Below the pieces are notes generated by a model, which searched no databases, was not told the origin of the DNA, and was given only the letters and a program-made list of their open reading frames with translations. A stretch of DNA of 64,000 bases from Hygrocybe punicea. Taxonomy: Eukaryota; Basidiomycota; Agaricomycetes; Agaricales; Hygrophoraceae. Made by a program: the position numbers and the translations under genes. The stretch lies in NCBI GenBank assembly GCA_963556145.1, contig OY744465.1, positions 620,001 to 684,000 of the forward strand. Reading direction: 5' to 3'. Below are positions 20,041-32,006 of this stretch, in pieces; position 1 is the stretch's first letter, and each line of letters opens with the position of its first letter.

Positions 20041-20965
20041 TGTAGATGCGGGTTCTTGGTGGCTTCGGAACTATATAAAGAAATAAAGATCCTATCCAAA
20101 GGGTGTCAGTGTAGAAGTGACTGGATAATTCACTGTCGGGAATAGTAGTAAAAGGAAGTGAAAGTGAAATAAAAGTAAAGCCGCCGCATAAACTCGACTA
20201 GTAACGACAAATCCGGCGATGAACGGACTAATAACGATGAACCCGATGGTGAACGGACTGAAAACGAATGAACCCGACGATGCCGACGATGTCGGGTACG
20301 ACGGGTCGGGTCGGGTCGGGTCGGAAACGATGAATGAATATTCAGGAACAATGAGGAAGACAACGAAGTAAACTATAAAAAGGCTAAGGAACTACGTGGA
20401 CGAGCATTTGAAGGGATTTTAAACGATTCTGACTATGAGGGAAACGGGGACTAAGGTTATCTTTTTTTGTACGGTCGTCGGGGACCGTTTTTATAGTACA
20501 GGAAACAGTAATCTACTTTCGGACATGTCTACTTCGGCCGATGGTAAGCTACAAAGAAAGGTTGGAATGGGGATGTGGAAAGGGGGGTTGCAAAGCAACG
20601 AAGACAGGAAATGGAGGGGAAAACGAATATGCAAGGAAAAGATCTAGAAAGTCCTACATATCTCCGAAAGGACGATGGGATGCATAAATAAAGTAAATCC
20701 GAAGTCGGGGATTGAGTCCGAAGAGATCCATCTCCTGGAATTGGAACTCCGAGGCGTTTGAGGCTGCCGGATTTGGTCTGAGAGCGGCTGTGACGAAGCG
20801 GCATACGTCGGGTTATGTCGGTCACGTCGGGTCATGTCACGTCACGTCACGTCAGGTTGCATCGGGTTACGTCGGGTTCGAATGCGAGTTGGATAGAGGC
20901 ATCGGGTTCGTCCGGATTCGTGATATATCGATGATACGGACTCAGAGGGACATCGACCCTCTACA
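20041..20965. mobile_element. Solo LTR inside the transposase gene (left arm)
   Basis: 925 bp starting TGTAGATGCGGG and ending ACCCTCTACA, a TG...CA repeat with inverted tips TGTAG/CTACA. ACGC at 20,037-20,040 is repeated exactly at 20,966-20,969. Without the insert and one ACGC the transposase frame runs on without interruption, which fixes both borders. It contains (GGGTC)n and (GTCAC)n microsatellites. The same insertion is in the right arm, so it predates the inverted duplication. Confidence 0.8.
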
Positions 20966-21983
20966 ACGCATGTCGATCAATACATGACATACATGCGCGG
21001 ATACTTGGAAAGCCTGGTTGATGTTTTCCCCGACATCGTGCTCCGTCCAAACCACCATGTTGCGCTGCATATTGGCGAGTTTCTCCTGCGTTTTGGGCCC
21101 AGTCATGGTTGGTGGATGTTTCCGTTCGAGAGGCTTATCGGAATCCTACAACGTACCAATATGAATCACAAGCTGGGTAACGGAATCTCCATTGATTTGG
21201 ACGTGACTAATAGTCTTGCGCAGGCCAGTTAGAAAAGACCATGCTGGAAAGCTTTTGCGCAGCTGTGAACATCAGGGGATTCCTACATCGATCAGACTGT
21301 CCGTCGGCTATCCGTGACTGTTTGCCGATCCTTGAGCAATGCTGGGCTCAAGACAAGAGTGGCACTCTAAAGACCGATATGCGTTCCTTGGGATTCAAGG
21401 ACACAGAAATCAAGTCGCAACATCGGTCTGAGATTCGCTGGGAAACACAAAAAAATTTAACTGTGGATGTTGCCTGCGAGTTGCACCTCAAAAAGGAGTA
21501 CCTGTGCGCCAAGATTGAGAATTGGTCGACTCCGACCTCCGCATTCTTCCATCGAAGGCATACCATTCGCGGCATACAGTATACAACCAGGCAGACATCT
21601 CGAGGAGATAGTGCTGTGTTTTTCCAGCCGATGGGAAGTGACAACTTCGTCCCAGGGAACATCCAAGAGATTTTCTCCGTCCCAGTTCAATGTTCTACAC
21701 CCGAAGAATACAGGGAACAAACATTCCTCGTCATACAAAGACATTTGGCAATGAAGGAATCTTATAGCGTGGACATATTTCCCAACTACATTCACTTCAG
21801 TGCTTCTCTTTGGTCTGACCAGTTGGCGAGTAAGCCGGATGTGGTCCTTGCTACAGGTCGGATCTGTCACAGTATAGGACGGCCATGGGCTGCCGGTTCG
21901 GTTGTACTGAAATCGTTGGATCGGGTGAGTTGATTCCTATCATGCTTGTCATTAACCACTCAAATTATGAACAGGACTTCTGA

Positions 21984-24401
21984 GCCTTGCAGGCTGTGTA
22001 CTTCCTTAGCAACGTAAATTCTCTCTTCTAAATAAGTCTGCCGATTTTGTATAATGATATCATTTTCAAACATGTCTCTGATGATTGATGGCACCTAAGA
22101 CGTACTTGAGGGTCCCAGCGTACCCGCACATCAACCATTATTGTTTGCGTTTCTCTAGTTCTTCACCGTCGTTCTGACATCAAACGGACGGCGTAGCTTC
22201 CGGGTTTTCCAATTCGTCTCCTTCAAATCTCATCACCTGGTTGTGCCAAGACAGCAGGAGAACGGAAGCTCTCGTATTCACATCAGGCTTGCTATGGCCC
22301 ACAACCGGGTGAATGAAATCCCAGGAAGATTTGACACTGCACTATTCAAGGAAGCGAGTGAAGTTTCTGGTGTCAAGGGTGAGACGTCCGATCCGTCAAC
22401 AATGAGCGGTGACTGATAATTGTCATTTCCCATCACAGAAATACAGTGACATCTATTCATCTCCAGCATTCAGGACCCCTGATTCCAACTCGTTATTGCG
22501 CCAAATTACATTTTCCCTCTCATCTTGGCATTTCTGGCAAGCCTCTCGACGATATCGCCCCCACTATCAACTCGCGGATCTACAGTAGTCGCCACCAAAA
22601 CCTCACCGTGGGGTCTCCCATTTTCTTGTACAAAAATCTCAAACCTCCCATCCGCGTGAAAGAAACCCTGGTCGATACGATAACGGAATTTTTGGTCATG
22701 TATCCAAGGGGGGAAGAGTCGATGTCCCATCGCATCCTTCGATCCTTTCAGGAGCTTCTCAGGATTGCGTCCTTGCCTGCACATCTCGAAGAACACATGC
22801 CATAATCGACCCTTGTGAATGACTGAGTATGGCTTACTTATCTATCAATACTTTGCTTACCGCCATTGTTTAATAGGTGTTATTTAGGTAGTTGGTGAAT
22901 GTGAAGCAGGGAGTATGATGGAGATGTGGGTAAGCACGATGGACGAGCAATACAGAATTGTGGATAAGTATCGTGTAAATATATAACTCAGCCAAACGTG
23001 CACTCAATGCACCACTGGGCTCAACCGTGTATGAATGCCCACTTATTTCTGGTGAACCTCGATATTGGTGCGCCGTCCGCGGTAGTTATCGGGAACGTCC
23101 ACGCGAGGCCTCATGATATTTTGGTCCTTCTCATGTATGGTTGTTTTACTCATATGTTGTCCAGTCGCCATAACGGGTTCTTGCACGATGGCAACCTGTT
23201 GAAGCGGCAGTAATTTACTGCCGTTTTTTGCAGAAGATGTTTTCCTTGTCATGTCTGCGTGGCGTGTGCTGAACTTTCTACCAGATTCAAACTAAGTTTA
23301 CGGTCATTTCTTCGCGGGGACATCGACATTCAATAGTCACGATCTATTTCCGAACACTCGCGCAGATAAATTTTTATACAAGTCGGCAAAACCATTCGTG
23401 TGTGAGATCTCCGTACGTCCCATTACTGTACCTTGCCTCGGCGTAAACACAAATTGTTGATATAATGCTGCGATTGGATACAGCTGATGGCAAGTTTCAA
23501 GCTTACATTCAAAATGACGTATCAGCAAGATAGGATTGCAGATACTGCGGTTAGAACAATACCATACATATTTGTCGGGTTATGGGTACAACTTAAAGGG
23601 TAGCGGGAAGGGGGGTGAGATTGTTACAAATAACACAGGCCTTTCCACATAATCATGCAAACGATTAATAAAATCAGGGCTACCCATTTGAAGGGTGAAC
23701 GCGACGTGAGCCAAAAGTAGAAAAGTGAAGTCAGGACAGATTCACCTGCTAAAGGGGAATCTTCCGGTCCATCCAACCTGTATTCTCCTAGAGCAGGAGG
23801 ATTTACAAATTCCGGGGAGAAGTCTAATTCAAACCCAACATTAGCTGGAGAGATCCTGGATAAAAAGGGACAATGTCATTCACCGCTTCCATCCAAGTGC
23901 TCTTCTTCAAGGCTGTATGCTCCGGGCACATGGGGATCCTCTGAATGTTCCCTTGCAGATCGTGGAGACGGCGCATCTGATTTGACTGGACGTGAGGTGA
24001 CAACGAGACCATTGATGTTGTTATCAGACGTCATAACGAACGAGGCAATGTCGGGGTAAAGGTGATAATGTTACAGTAACTCAATCATCAATGTACCTGG
24101 GTATTTATGCTTGCTGAGATTGCGAATGATATGATCGCGAAGAGAGCCATTCGCGTTGGATACCTAAATTAACAATCGCAATCGTAGTGACTCGAACGAA
24201 CGGTGCAACTCCCATCAACCCATGTTTTCCGGCGGTATCATTATTATTGTTATTGTTATTGTACGTGTACCCTTGAGCAGAACTCCAACTATGACAGCAA
24301 ATATGCATGCAGGCAGCGTGACTGACGATTCCAGCATCCTGTGTGTCCGAAGTCACGATAGAGTTGTTAAAGTTGGCGTTGGCGATCACATCTGCGGCAG
24401 G
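21984..24401. other. 3' region of Tnp2 element, left arm; no certain gene
   Basis: Open frames exist on both strands at 22,446-22,805 (plus) and 22,506-22,796 (minus, FRYRIDQGFFHADGRFEIF). An in-frame stretch on the plus strand near 22,170-22,370 contains FRVFQFVSFKSHHLVVP. I recognise no family and cannot choose a strand. 23,100-23,430 repeats in degraded form at 6,260-6,760. A TTATTG microsatellite lies at 24,239-24,262. Everything is mirrored at 32,007-34,424. Confidence 0.4.
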
Positions 24402-25257
24402 GATGTACATAGATACCTAAATTGAAAATCGTCAGCCAGACAGCCCAAACCTCACGGGCAGGAGTACCTCTAAATTCAAACAATAAACAGCCAGTGACTC
24501 ATTCTCTCATTTGGCTCAAAGTTTCTTTCAATTATTACTGTTGTACAGTACTACGAGGAGTCCCGCTGAAAACGATGGTGACGGTATCTAAACAAGAGGG
24601 AAGCGCTCACGTGCGCACCATGCTTTGGCTTTGTGGTGAATTGAATGGCGATCAATCGGTGCTTGAAATTGGCACCGGCGATTCAAGCCACTCACGCATG
24701 AAAACCAAACGGAGTTCGAATATATCTCCGTTCATTATAAGAGGACAGGCCCATTCATCCGTCTCTTCTTCCCACTCCATGTCCACAACTCGTCCACAAA
24801 TATCTTTCAGGCCACGCTCATTCCAAGTAGGGTCCGAGTAGGGTAGAAAATATGTACTTGCGCACAACGCCAAGCAAATAATTGTGTTGTTGCGAGACGA
24901 GATGAGAATCAAAAAACAAAAAAAGGCTGACCTACTGGTAACAATAATTACAGGATATTCAGTGCGTCGAGTCAGCTATCTCTTAGGAGCAAGCGAGCGA
25001 ATAATTATGTCAAGGTGGTAACAACAGTGGAACAAAAAAAAAGGGCTAATCGGTAGATTGGTCTCGAGTCATGACTCTTCGTTCGTCACTGTCGATCTCA
25101 TCCGCCCAAGTCATCGAGGCGACGCATCTTCGATCACGGCCGTTGTTTTTGTTATCTGTGAATATTGGTATCCGCCCCATTTCTCGGAAACAATAGGTAG
25201 AGGGACACTATTCACTACATAACAGCGAGGATGACCTGTGGTTTTTTTCAGTTCGCA
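24402..25257 (+). repeat. Tnp2 5' module, copy 4
   Basis: A complete module from GATACCTAAATTGAAAATCG to TTTTTTTCAG, directly upstream of the degenerate transposase at 25,258. It is shared with the right arm (31,151-32,006). Confidence 0.65.
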
Positions 25258-26663
25258 ATGTTTGATCAATGCCACGACCTACCCGCGCTCTCGGATGATG
25301 TACAGGAAGGATTCAAGGTAAGCGTGAATGGTCAATCTGCCGACCAACCGATACATTAATAATGTGCAGGACGTCCCCGCACTCTTGAATGACGTGCCTC
25401 CCGGATTCGCGGTGAGCATGAACATTCAATCTCTCGACCAACTGACACATTAACCATGTGTAGGATAACCAAGACGTCGCCGCGCTCTATGACGTGCAGG
25501 ACCGATTCGAGGTCGACGTAACAATGAATTTGCCGGCCAAGCGACACCTTGACATGGCTGTGACAAATGACGTTCGCAGGATGATACCTGCATCGGAGGT
25601 ATGTGACATTGGTTTCACGTCGCCACTACAAATAACATCGATTTGCAGCACATTCAACGCGTGACGGAAGAGTCCATCACCGAGAGAGGTTCTAAGCCCA
25701 CACTACAGGATAGCATTCCACCTGTCGTGTTGTACCTTTCTCCGAGTCTTCATTACACGTCTGCAAACCTATATTCTACCCGTGTGGTGTCTGTGCCTAA
25801 TCAGGCGGTGAAGAAGCCACTATACAAGCGAAATGAAGTTCCTTCTGCCTTATTGGATCTTCCCTATTTGGTTCCCTCCCAGGGCCGATTTGTTGACATC
25901 ATGCACAATATTTTCCTGGAACTTGTTCTGTTACATTTTCGACAGGTCATTGGCATTGATCACCCATTGGAAGAATATCATACATCGGACGACCAACCTG
26001 TCGATGAGAGGCACATGAAAAAGGCCAGACAAGTACTTCTATCCAATCCAAATGTTAGCGGCGCACTCCGAAACCTCGCACACCCTCTTGTGAAGTGTCT
26101 GTGCACAGAAAGCGCGGTACAAATACTTGGCCTAATTAACGGGGCAAATTTTTGTGAAGCAGACATTATCAGCGCGCTGTTGGTATGTATCTGATACAGA
26201 CCAGAGAATCATACTGATAATTGTGGACTAGTCCGGCTGAGCTAATCAGTCGAATGATGATTCCAAATTAACTGTTGAGGATCCTGCCACGCGAAACGAC
26301 AATGAAACTTTGGTTGGCCCTACAAATCGCCACATCACACTGCACATTGGAGAGTTTCTTTTGCTCTTAGGGCCGAATCTCGGTTGGTGGATGTCTCCGT
26401 TTGCGAGGCTTATCGTGATCTTACAGCGCGTTAATATGAGCTATGAGCTGGGTACGAATGAACCTATTGATTTGGACCTGATTGACACTCGATTGCAGGT
26501 CAGTTCAAAAATGCAGTCCTGGAACGCTTTCGTGCAGCTGCCAATAAAGGTTTCCTTTCACGATGAGGTTTCTCAAGTCAACACAAACTGGACGGCCAAT
26601 GTATGCATAGTCATAGTCATTGTCCCATGTGCTCATCGTTATAATTTACGAGTCACATTTTGA
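25258..26663 (+). pseudogene. Degenerate, internally deleted Tnp2 transposase in the centre
   Basis: ATG at 25,258, then three mini-exon units (DLPALSDDVQEGFK; DVPALLNDVPPGF; DNQDVAALYDVQDRFE). The third unit has lost its GTAAG donor. Exon 4 equivalents start at 25,650 (QRVTEESITERG). The frame then jumps across most of the central domain to VDIMHNIFLELVLLHFRQ and IGIDHPLEEYH. After an intron at 26,183, NRHITLHIGEFLLLLGPN and LGWWMSPFARLI follow. The first 190 bp belong to the left arm; the rest is unique to the centre. Catalytic integrity is lost. Confidence 0.7.
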
Positions 26664-27286
26664 AGCCAAGTCCTGTGCAATTTGAACCTTTTGTTCCATC
26701 GACATCTTGTGTGTACTACCTCATTTCTATCTTGTTTAGAAGCAGATGACAGTTGGATATTCGTGGATGAGCATCAATGCTTTGAAGCCCCGATGGAGCG
26801 CCATTCAATTCAGCAGGCATTTTCCCCCTACTGGCAACTCATCGTTGAAGCCTCTAATCCCTGATCCATTTTTTACTGAGCTTGCGTGATGAATTGTAAG
26901 GTTATGAGCCGCCAGAGAAGCCACAGATGCATAGCGAGCCGTCGAGAAGCCAATAGCCATGTAACAAAGTTTGAATGTTGATTATTGCTATTTTCATATG
27001 AATCATTCTATTTCGCAATAATATCAAATAATAACAATAATCTGGTGTTAATCGTTAATCATTGTTCCTTTATTATCAATGGTGACTTTCCCTAAGGACA
27101 AACAAATGTAACACAACCAAACATTCAAATCTGAAGGTCACACGTGACAGCGGTAAGACAAGCTTAGCATATTATGTAATACGTACTTAACACTGAGTAT
27201 GATTGCTGGGATAGTCAGTCGGAGTGCTGTTGTCTATGTCAGTTCGACGAAGGAAACAGGCCCACTTTCGTTCTACATACCATCGC
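26664..27286. other. AT-rich spacer; no gene seen
   Basis: Contains AAATAATAACAATAATC-type microsatellite sequence and the presumed promoter of the following Harbinger-type gene. I could not identify terminal inverted repeats for that element here. Confidence 0.3.
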
Positions 27287-28581
27287 ATGGATCACGCAGT
27301 CTGGACCAAAGAAGATGAGAAGGCGCTTCTGTTGTTCCTCCTAGAGCACAAGGCAGAAGCTGGACATGGCGTCAACTTCCATCAATCAATTTGGGATGCA
27401 GCTGCTGCTGAGATGGCGAAGAGACCTTACACGGGTGTTGAGAAGACAGTTGCTTCATGCAGGGCTAAGTGGGTCAGGGTGCGTTGGCCTATCCTATATA
27501 ATTCATGTATTCCAATGAACTCAAATGGGTCATGCAGCTCAAGGAGACGTTTCACATTGTTCAACATCTCTCAAATCAATCTGGTTTCAGCTGGGATGCA
27601 GATCGGGGTGCCAACATTGGGCTCGCGGAGCAGGCAGTATGGAAGGATTACAGGAAGGTATTTCTTAACTTTGTTTCCATTACTTTCTCCAATTTGAATA
27701 TAGAAACACCGTGGTGCCGCCACCTTCCGCAACAAAGGCTGGTTACATTGGAATGACATGTTGCAACTCATGCCAACAAACGTCCGGGTACACAATCAGG
27801 AAACCAGCCAACTGGAACAGTCACCAGCAGTTCCAGTGAAACCAGGCCGATGGTGCCACCGCCACTCTCCTCTGTTCAAATGGTCAACAATGTTCCTCCA
27901 CTTAATCCTGCCACCAACTCTTTTCAGGATCTCCTTAATCGTATCCCAGATTCCACTGCCACACTTCTGACACCTCCTGCTCGGACACTTAATGAATCTT
28001 CCCCATCTACATCCTTTTCTTTTCAGGATTTCCATACTGGCACCCAACATGTCAATGCTGGCTCAGTCCCTCGTAACCTCATAGAGCCTCGTCTTGATGC
28101 CGATTACAATGATATCGCCACAGTTCCCCCATTTTCCTCTTCAACACCAGCATCAGTATCATCATCCTCTCTCGGTAAACGCAAATATTCGGCTCTCGGC
28201 ACCCCAAATTTGACATCCTCTCTGCGATCTTTCAGATCTCGCCAGTCCAAACCAAATGCGTTGCTCGAATTTTCATCTACTTTGGACATGTTCAATACCA
28301 ACTTCCAGGCCAACATGCTTCAAAACGATCTCCACACTCAAGCTGCATTACAGAATAACAAGGACTCATGCATCTGTGTTGCGAGGACCCATGCCCTAGC
28401 GCAGGAAAAATGGCTGGGCCATGATATGTTGGCGGCACTCTTCGACATCCTTGGACATGCACGCGAGGCTGATGCATACATGTTGATGGAGGAGGAGGAG
28501 GATGCATTTCGGCGGGCATGGTTGAAGAGAAAGATGGTGCAAGCAGGGTTCCCGGAGTCGTCTTTTCCTGAGATTACATAG
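27287..28581 (+). CDS. PIF/Harbinger ORF1-like Myb/SANT protein
   Basis: ATG at 27,287. Exon 1 has MDHAVWTKEDEKALLLFLLE and GVEKTVASCRAKWVR, a Myb/SANT-like trihelix with the spaced tryptophans usual in Harbinger-associated DNA-binding proteins. Short introns follow near 27,480-27,540 and 27,658-27,705. The next exons give SGFSWDADRGANIG and KGWLHWNDMLQLMP, then a Ser/Thr/Pro-rich linker and a helical C-terminus (DMLAALFDILGHAREADAYM) with an acidic run. The frame shifts by one between KGWLHWNDMLQ and the linker near 27,780, so a cryptic splice or a frameshift is present. In known systems this protein helps the transposase bind its ends and enter the nucleus. Confidence 0.6.
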
Positions 28582-28889
28582 TCTGTGTCCTATTTACTTG
28601 TATTTTTTGTTGTACTTTTGAAATGTACTCATGCTCATGAACAATGTTTCAAACATTACAAATTCAACATTTGATGTGGCGACTGTACAAAATGGCAAAG
28701 AAACTACTGTTATCAAGAACGACTTACAAGTATACAGTACTGGACACAGGCAACGAGAGAATATTGTACATGCAAACAAGGAGACATAGCAGACTGTAGA
28801 CAATACTGCAGACATACAAGTTAGTTGACAGGATGTACGGCAAGATATCCCTGATATTGGTCCCACATAGCTGCTGTGATCAAGGACGC

Positions 28890-30228
28890 TGCTCAGCCGC
28901 TCGGGCACTCTCTGCATGTCCCACATAGCCTGGGCACAACTCCTCAGTCATCTCGATGTTGAAATCTTCCAGCGGTTCAAACGCCTCGATCTCCTCAGGA
29001 TCATGTTGACGGATGAAGTTGTGTAGGGCTGCCATTGCTGGAGGAATTCGTGCTTGCACATCCATGTCATATCCCGGTGGTAGAATGAGGATTCTGAATC
29101 ACCTTTTTAAGATCCCAAACAACCGCTCAATGACATTGCGTGCTTTAGCAAGTCGAAGATTAAATAGTTCCTCCATATTGGCAGGTCTACAAACAAAGTG
29201 AGTTTTGAGTGAGAGTGTAAAGAATCAATGTACCGAAGGCCTGCACGCTCGTTCTCTTTGAGATGGTAGTGGACTCCTCGAAAAGGCACGAGAAGATGGT
29301 CACACGATGCAAATCCTCCATCCGCAAGGTAATATCGGCCAGGAGGTATACGAAAATCGACACGCGCATCATTCCACATGGCAGCATCTGTTGTAGATCC
29401 CTCCCAGCCACTCAGAATGTACAGGAATCGAAGGTCGAATGAACATGCTGCAAGGCAGTTTTGTGTCAACCTACCCGTGCTATCTCGCATTGCCTCTCAT
29501 TCAGACGCGGAAGGGGAACAATGGTTGTGGGTGCCGTCAATTGCACCAAGCGCACCCATAAAGAAGGGGAAATATTTAGGATCATTGGCGATGGTTGGCG
29601 GAGTGGGATCATCCGATAATGGTAGTCGAACGTACTCGGTATAGAATGGAGGGGAGGAGAAATAAAGCAGCATCGACTTGAAGTACCTGAATTTTGGGTA
29701 TCAGATACATCACTTGCATTGCAAAAAACAAACAAACATCACAATGGTCGAGGGTGTTCGCTGGAATCTTTCACCCACATGGGGAGAAGATAAACCCGTA
29801 ACACAGGTGTACAAGAAGATGGCGAGTTGCTCTTCGAGTTTGACATCTGTGGAGTCATTGTAGCCGTGGTGTCGCAGAGATTGAGCGAGGCGAATGAACA
29901 CATGCTTCCGGACACCCAATTCACATCGAATGCAAAGTGGATGGCCAGTGAGCAACTCTACAACCCAAGCTTCACCTTTGAGTATCGACGTATGATACGG
30001 GATTTTGTCGTAATGTGGGGAGACATATTGCTCGACGATGACATTGATCATCGAAGCCACAATAACAGCCAGATCTTGAAGTTGTTGTCGTCGCCGTTGG
30101 ATCTGCTCAGGAATACTCACAAATCTAGATCCCTGACTACTACTCGAGCTTTCGTCACTGTCGGTATTTTCACTTGAGCCCAGCATTGAGGGAGGAGAAA
30201 AGCTAATAAGCGGCTGATAAGCAGCCAT
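28890..30228 (-). pseudogene. PIF/Harbinger transposase (DDE_Tnp_4-like), nonsense-damaged
   Basis: ATG at 30,226-30,228. The N-terminal part has helical motifs (RCELGVRKHVFIRLAQSL). Catalytic-region landmarks are GALGAIDGTHNHC (first Asp), LAACSFDLRFLYILSGWEGS, PGRYYLADGGFASC (second Asp), GVHYHLKE, and after an intron the NVIERLFGILKR block with the third acidic residue. The C-terminus is ALHNFIRQHDPEE. TGA codons at 29,501-29,503 (after PSASE) and 29,099-29,101 (after ILKR) stand where relatives have arginine, both explained by CGA to TGA. It converges with the Myb-like gene, the usual two-gene layout. Confidence 0.75.
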
Positions 30229-30230
30229 GA

Positions 30231-30430
30231 GTTGATAAATACTCACCAGTAGATCATTCTCATGTCATTCAGATACTCCCATGTCAATCTGATTGTACTG
30301 CCCACCTGTCAATTCCGTATAACATCGTGAGTTGATAAGTACTCACCGGTAGATCATTCTCATGTCATTCAGATACTCTCATGTCAATCTGATTGTACTG
30401 CCCACCCGCCAATTTCCATATAACATCATG
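30231..30430. repeat. 100-bp tandem duplication upstream of Harbinger transposase
   Basis: Units 30,231-30,330 and 30,331-30,430 both start GTTGATAARTACTCACCRGT and include TCATGTCATTCAGATACT and TGATTGTACTGCCCACC. They differ at about ten positions. The pair sits immediately upstream of the transposase ATG, so promoter sequence is duplicated. Confidence 0.8.
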
Positions 30431-30633
30431 ATGAAGTTTCAATCCAGTTATTCCCACACCCAATCTGGGCATAATGTTGACAGAGCTTGGCGTTGTTGAA
30501 AGGTTGCGCGAGGGATTGTCAATGTTGCGTTAGGACGGATTGTTGGTGTTGCCCGAGGAGGGGTTATCATTAGAATGTCAAACACGATACATTTTGAATA
30601 TCAAACATCAAACAAAAGTAAGTAGAGCTCCGC
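30431..30633. other. Harbinger 5' flank
   Basis: No gene. GATTGTCAATGTTGCG and GATTGTTGGTGTTGCC form a loose repeat. No clear terminal inverted repeat partner was found on the other side of the element. Confidence 0.3.
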
Positions 30634-30655
30634 TTGATCACCGATCTTCCGAGGT

Positions 30656-31150
30656 CTACTCTAAGCAGTTTACAAGCACCACGAGGGTTGCGAGGAAATG
30701 ATCTATTTCATCACGCAAAGAATCATCTGGTCCAGGAACGACAGCGACAAGGTACAGGTCCTCATGGTTGTAACTATGTCGTGAAACATTTGCGGCACAC
30801 CGAACGCCACTTGTCAGGAACAGGACAACGGAGCCTCCACTGTTATCCTGCATATTGTAAGGGTGTCGGTTGGTCGATATATTCATCGTCACGCTTACCT
30901 CAAATATGTCCTGCACGTTGTTCAAGAGCGCAGGGATGTCTGTGTTATCCTGAATTGATATGTCAGTTGGTCGAGAGATTGAATGTTCACGCTTACCGCG
31001 AATCCAGGAGGCACGTCATTCAAGAGTGCGGGGACGTCCTGCACATTATTAATGTATCGGTTGGTCGGCAGATTGACCATTCACGCTTACCTTGAATCCT
31101 TCCTGTACATCATCCGAGAGCGCGGGTAGGTCGTGGCATTGATCAAACAT
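30656..31150 (-). pseudogene. Tnp2 N-terminal mini-exon array, right inner end
   Basis: Reading from 31,150 leftward: MFDQCHDLPALSDDVQEGFK, DVPALLNDVPPGFA, DNTDIPALLNNVQDIFE, each followed by a short intron, then the internal motif DDSLRDEIDHFLATLV and a stop. The outer part (to 30,960) mirrors 25,258-25,448. The inner part is instead almost identical to 5,660-5,950 in the left-arm insertion. The copy is a recombinant of two array types. Confidence 0.65.
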
Positions 31151-32006
31151 TGCGAACTGAAAAAAACCACAGGTCATCCTCGCTGTTATGTAGTGAATAG
31201 TGTCCCTCTACCTATTGTTTCCGAGAAATGGGGCGGATACCAATATTCACAGATAACAAAAACAACGGCCGTGATCGAAGATGCGTCGCCTCGATGACTT
31301 GGGCGGATGAGATCGACAGTGACGAACGAAGAGTCATGACTCGAGACCAATCTACCGATTAGCCCTTTTTTTTTGTTCCACTGTTGTTACCACCTTGACA
31401 TAATTATTCGCTCGCTTGCTCCTAAGAGATAGCTGACTCGACGCACTGAATATCCTGTAATTATTGTTACCAGTAGGTCAGCCTTTTTTTGTTTTTTGAT
31501 TCTCATCTCGTCTCGCAACAACACAATTATTTGCTTGGCGTTGTGCGCAAGTACATATTTTCTACCCTACTCGGACCCTACTTGGAATGAGCGTGGCCTG
31601 AAAGATATTTGTGGACGAGTTGTGGACATGGAGTGGGAAGAAGAGACGGATGAATGGGCCTGTCCTCTTATAATGAACGGAGATATATTCGAACTCCGTT
31701 TGGTTTTCATGCGTGAGTGGCTTGAATCGCCGGTGCCAATTTCAAGCACCGATTGATCGCCATTCAATTCACCACAAAGCCAAAGCATGGTGCGCACGTG
31801 AGCGCTTCCCTCTTGTTTAGATACCGTCACCATCGTTTTCAGCGGGACTCCTCGTAGTACTGTACAACAGTAATAATTGAAAGAAACTTTGAGCCAAATG
31901 AGAGAATGAGTCACTGGCTGTTTATTGTTTGAATTTAGAGGTACTCCTGCCCGTGAGGTTTGGGCTGTCTGGCTGACGATTTTCAATTTAGGTATCTATG
32001 TACATC
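31151..32006 (-). repeat. Tnp2 5' module, copy 5 (mirror of copy 4)
   Basis: Reverse complement of 24,402-25,257, upstream of the minus-strand exon array at 30,656-31,150. Confidence 0.65.

Larger units (their letters stand above)
17077..21983 (+). pseudogene. Tnp2-type (CACTA superfamily) transposase, left arm
   Basis: Exons are 17,077-17,136; 17,189-17,239; 17,294-17,377; 17,427 to about 17,992; 18,037-19,531; and from 19,584. The last part resumes after the solo LTR, with an intron at 21,177-21,223. Conserved blocks include MGVIPGPKEPSLDEVDHFLA, RTHRNPNG, KVYGFASHSATIFCAMC, INNFDILTWPR, VRWSVLSKLPYWNPF and VVDCMHNFFPGLVQ, then DQWRSCIEFDLP, RPNHHVALHIGEFL and HGWWMFPFERLIG. These are typical of basidiomycete Tnp2 transposases, which cut and paste CACTA elements. 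The gene is broken: TGA at 19,493-19,495 where a sister copy continues, and a 925-bp solo LTR at 20,041. The splice near 17,990 keeps frame only with a weak GTGACA donor. Confidence 0.8.
762..25448. repeat. Left arm of giant inverted repeat (with 12-kb extra DNA)
   Basis: Pairs in reverse complement with 30,960-43,669. Left plus right coordinates sum to 44,431 for 762 to about 4,600, to 56,413 from about 16,600 to 20,800, and to 56,408 beyond. The left arm therefore has an 11,982-bp insertion relative to the right arm, plus a 5-bp step in a GTCAC-type microsatellite near 20,830-20,850. Outside the breakpoint near 4.4-4.8 kb only scattered single-base differences are seen. The inner limit is about 25,448, where the transposase exon array stops matching. 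Confidence 0.9.

Noticed and set aside
21348..21870. Minus-strand open frames inside the Tnp2 transposase
   Set aside because: They lie antisense to clearly conserved transposase exons and contain no known motif.
26900..30620. Terminal inverted repeats of the Harbinger element
   Set aside because: Candidate short matches (for example AATATCAAACATC-like on the right) had no convincing partner on the left, so no borders were called.
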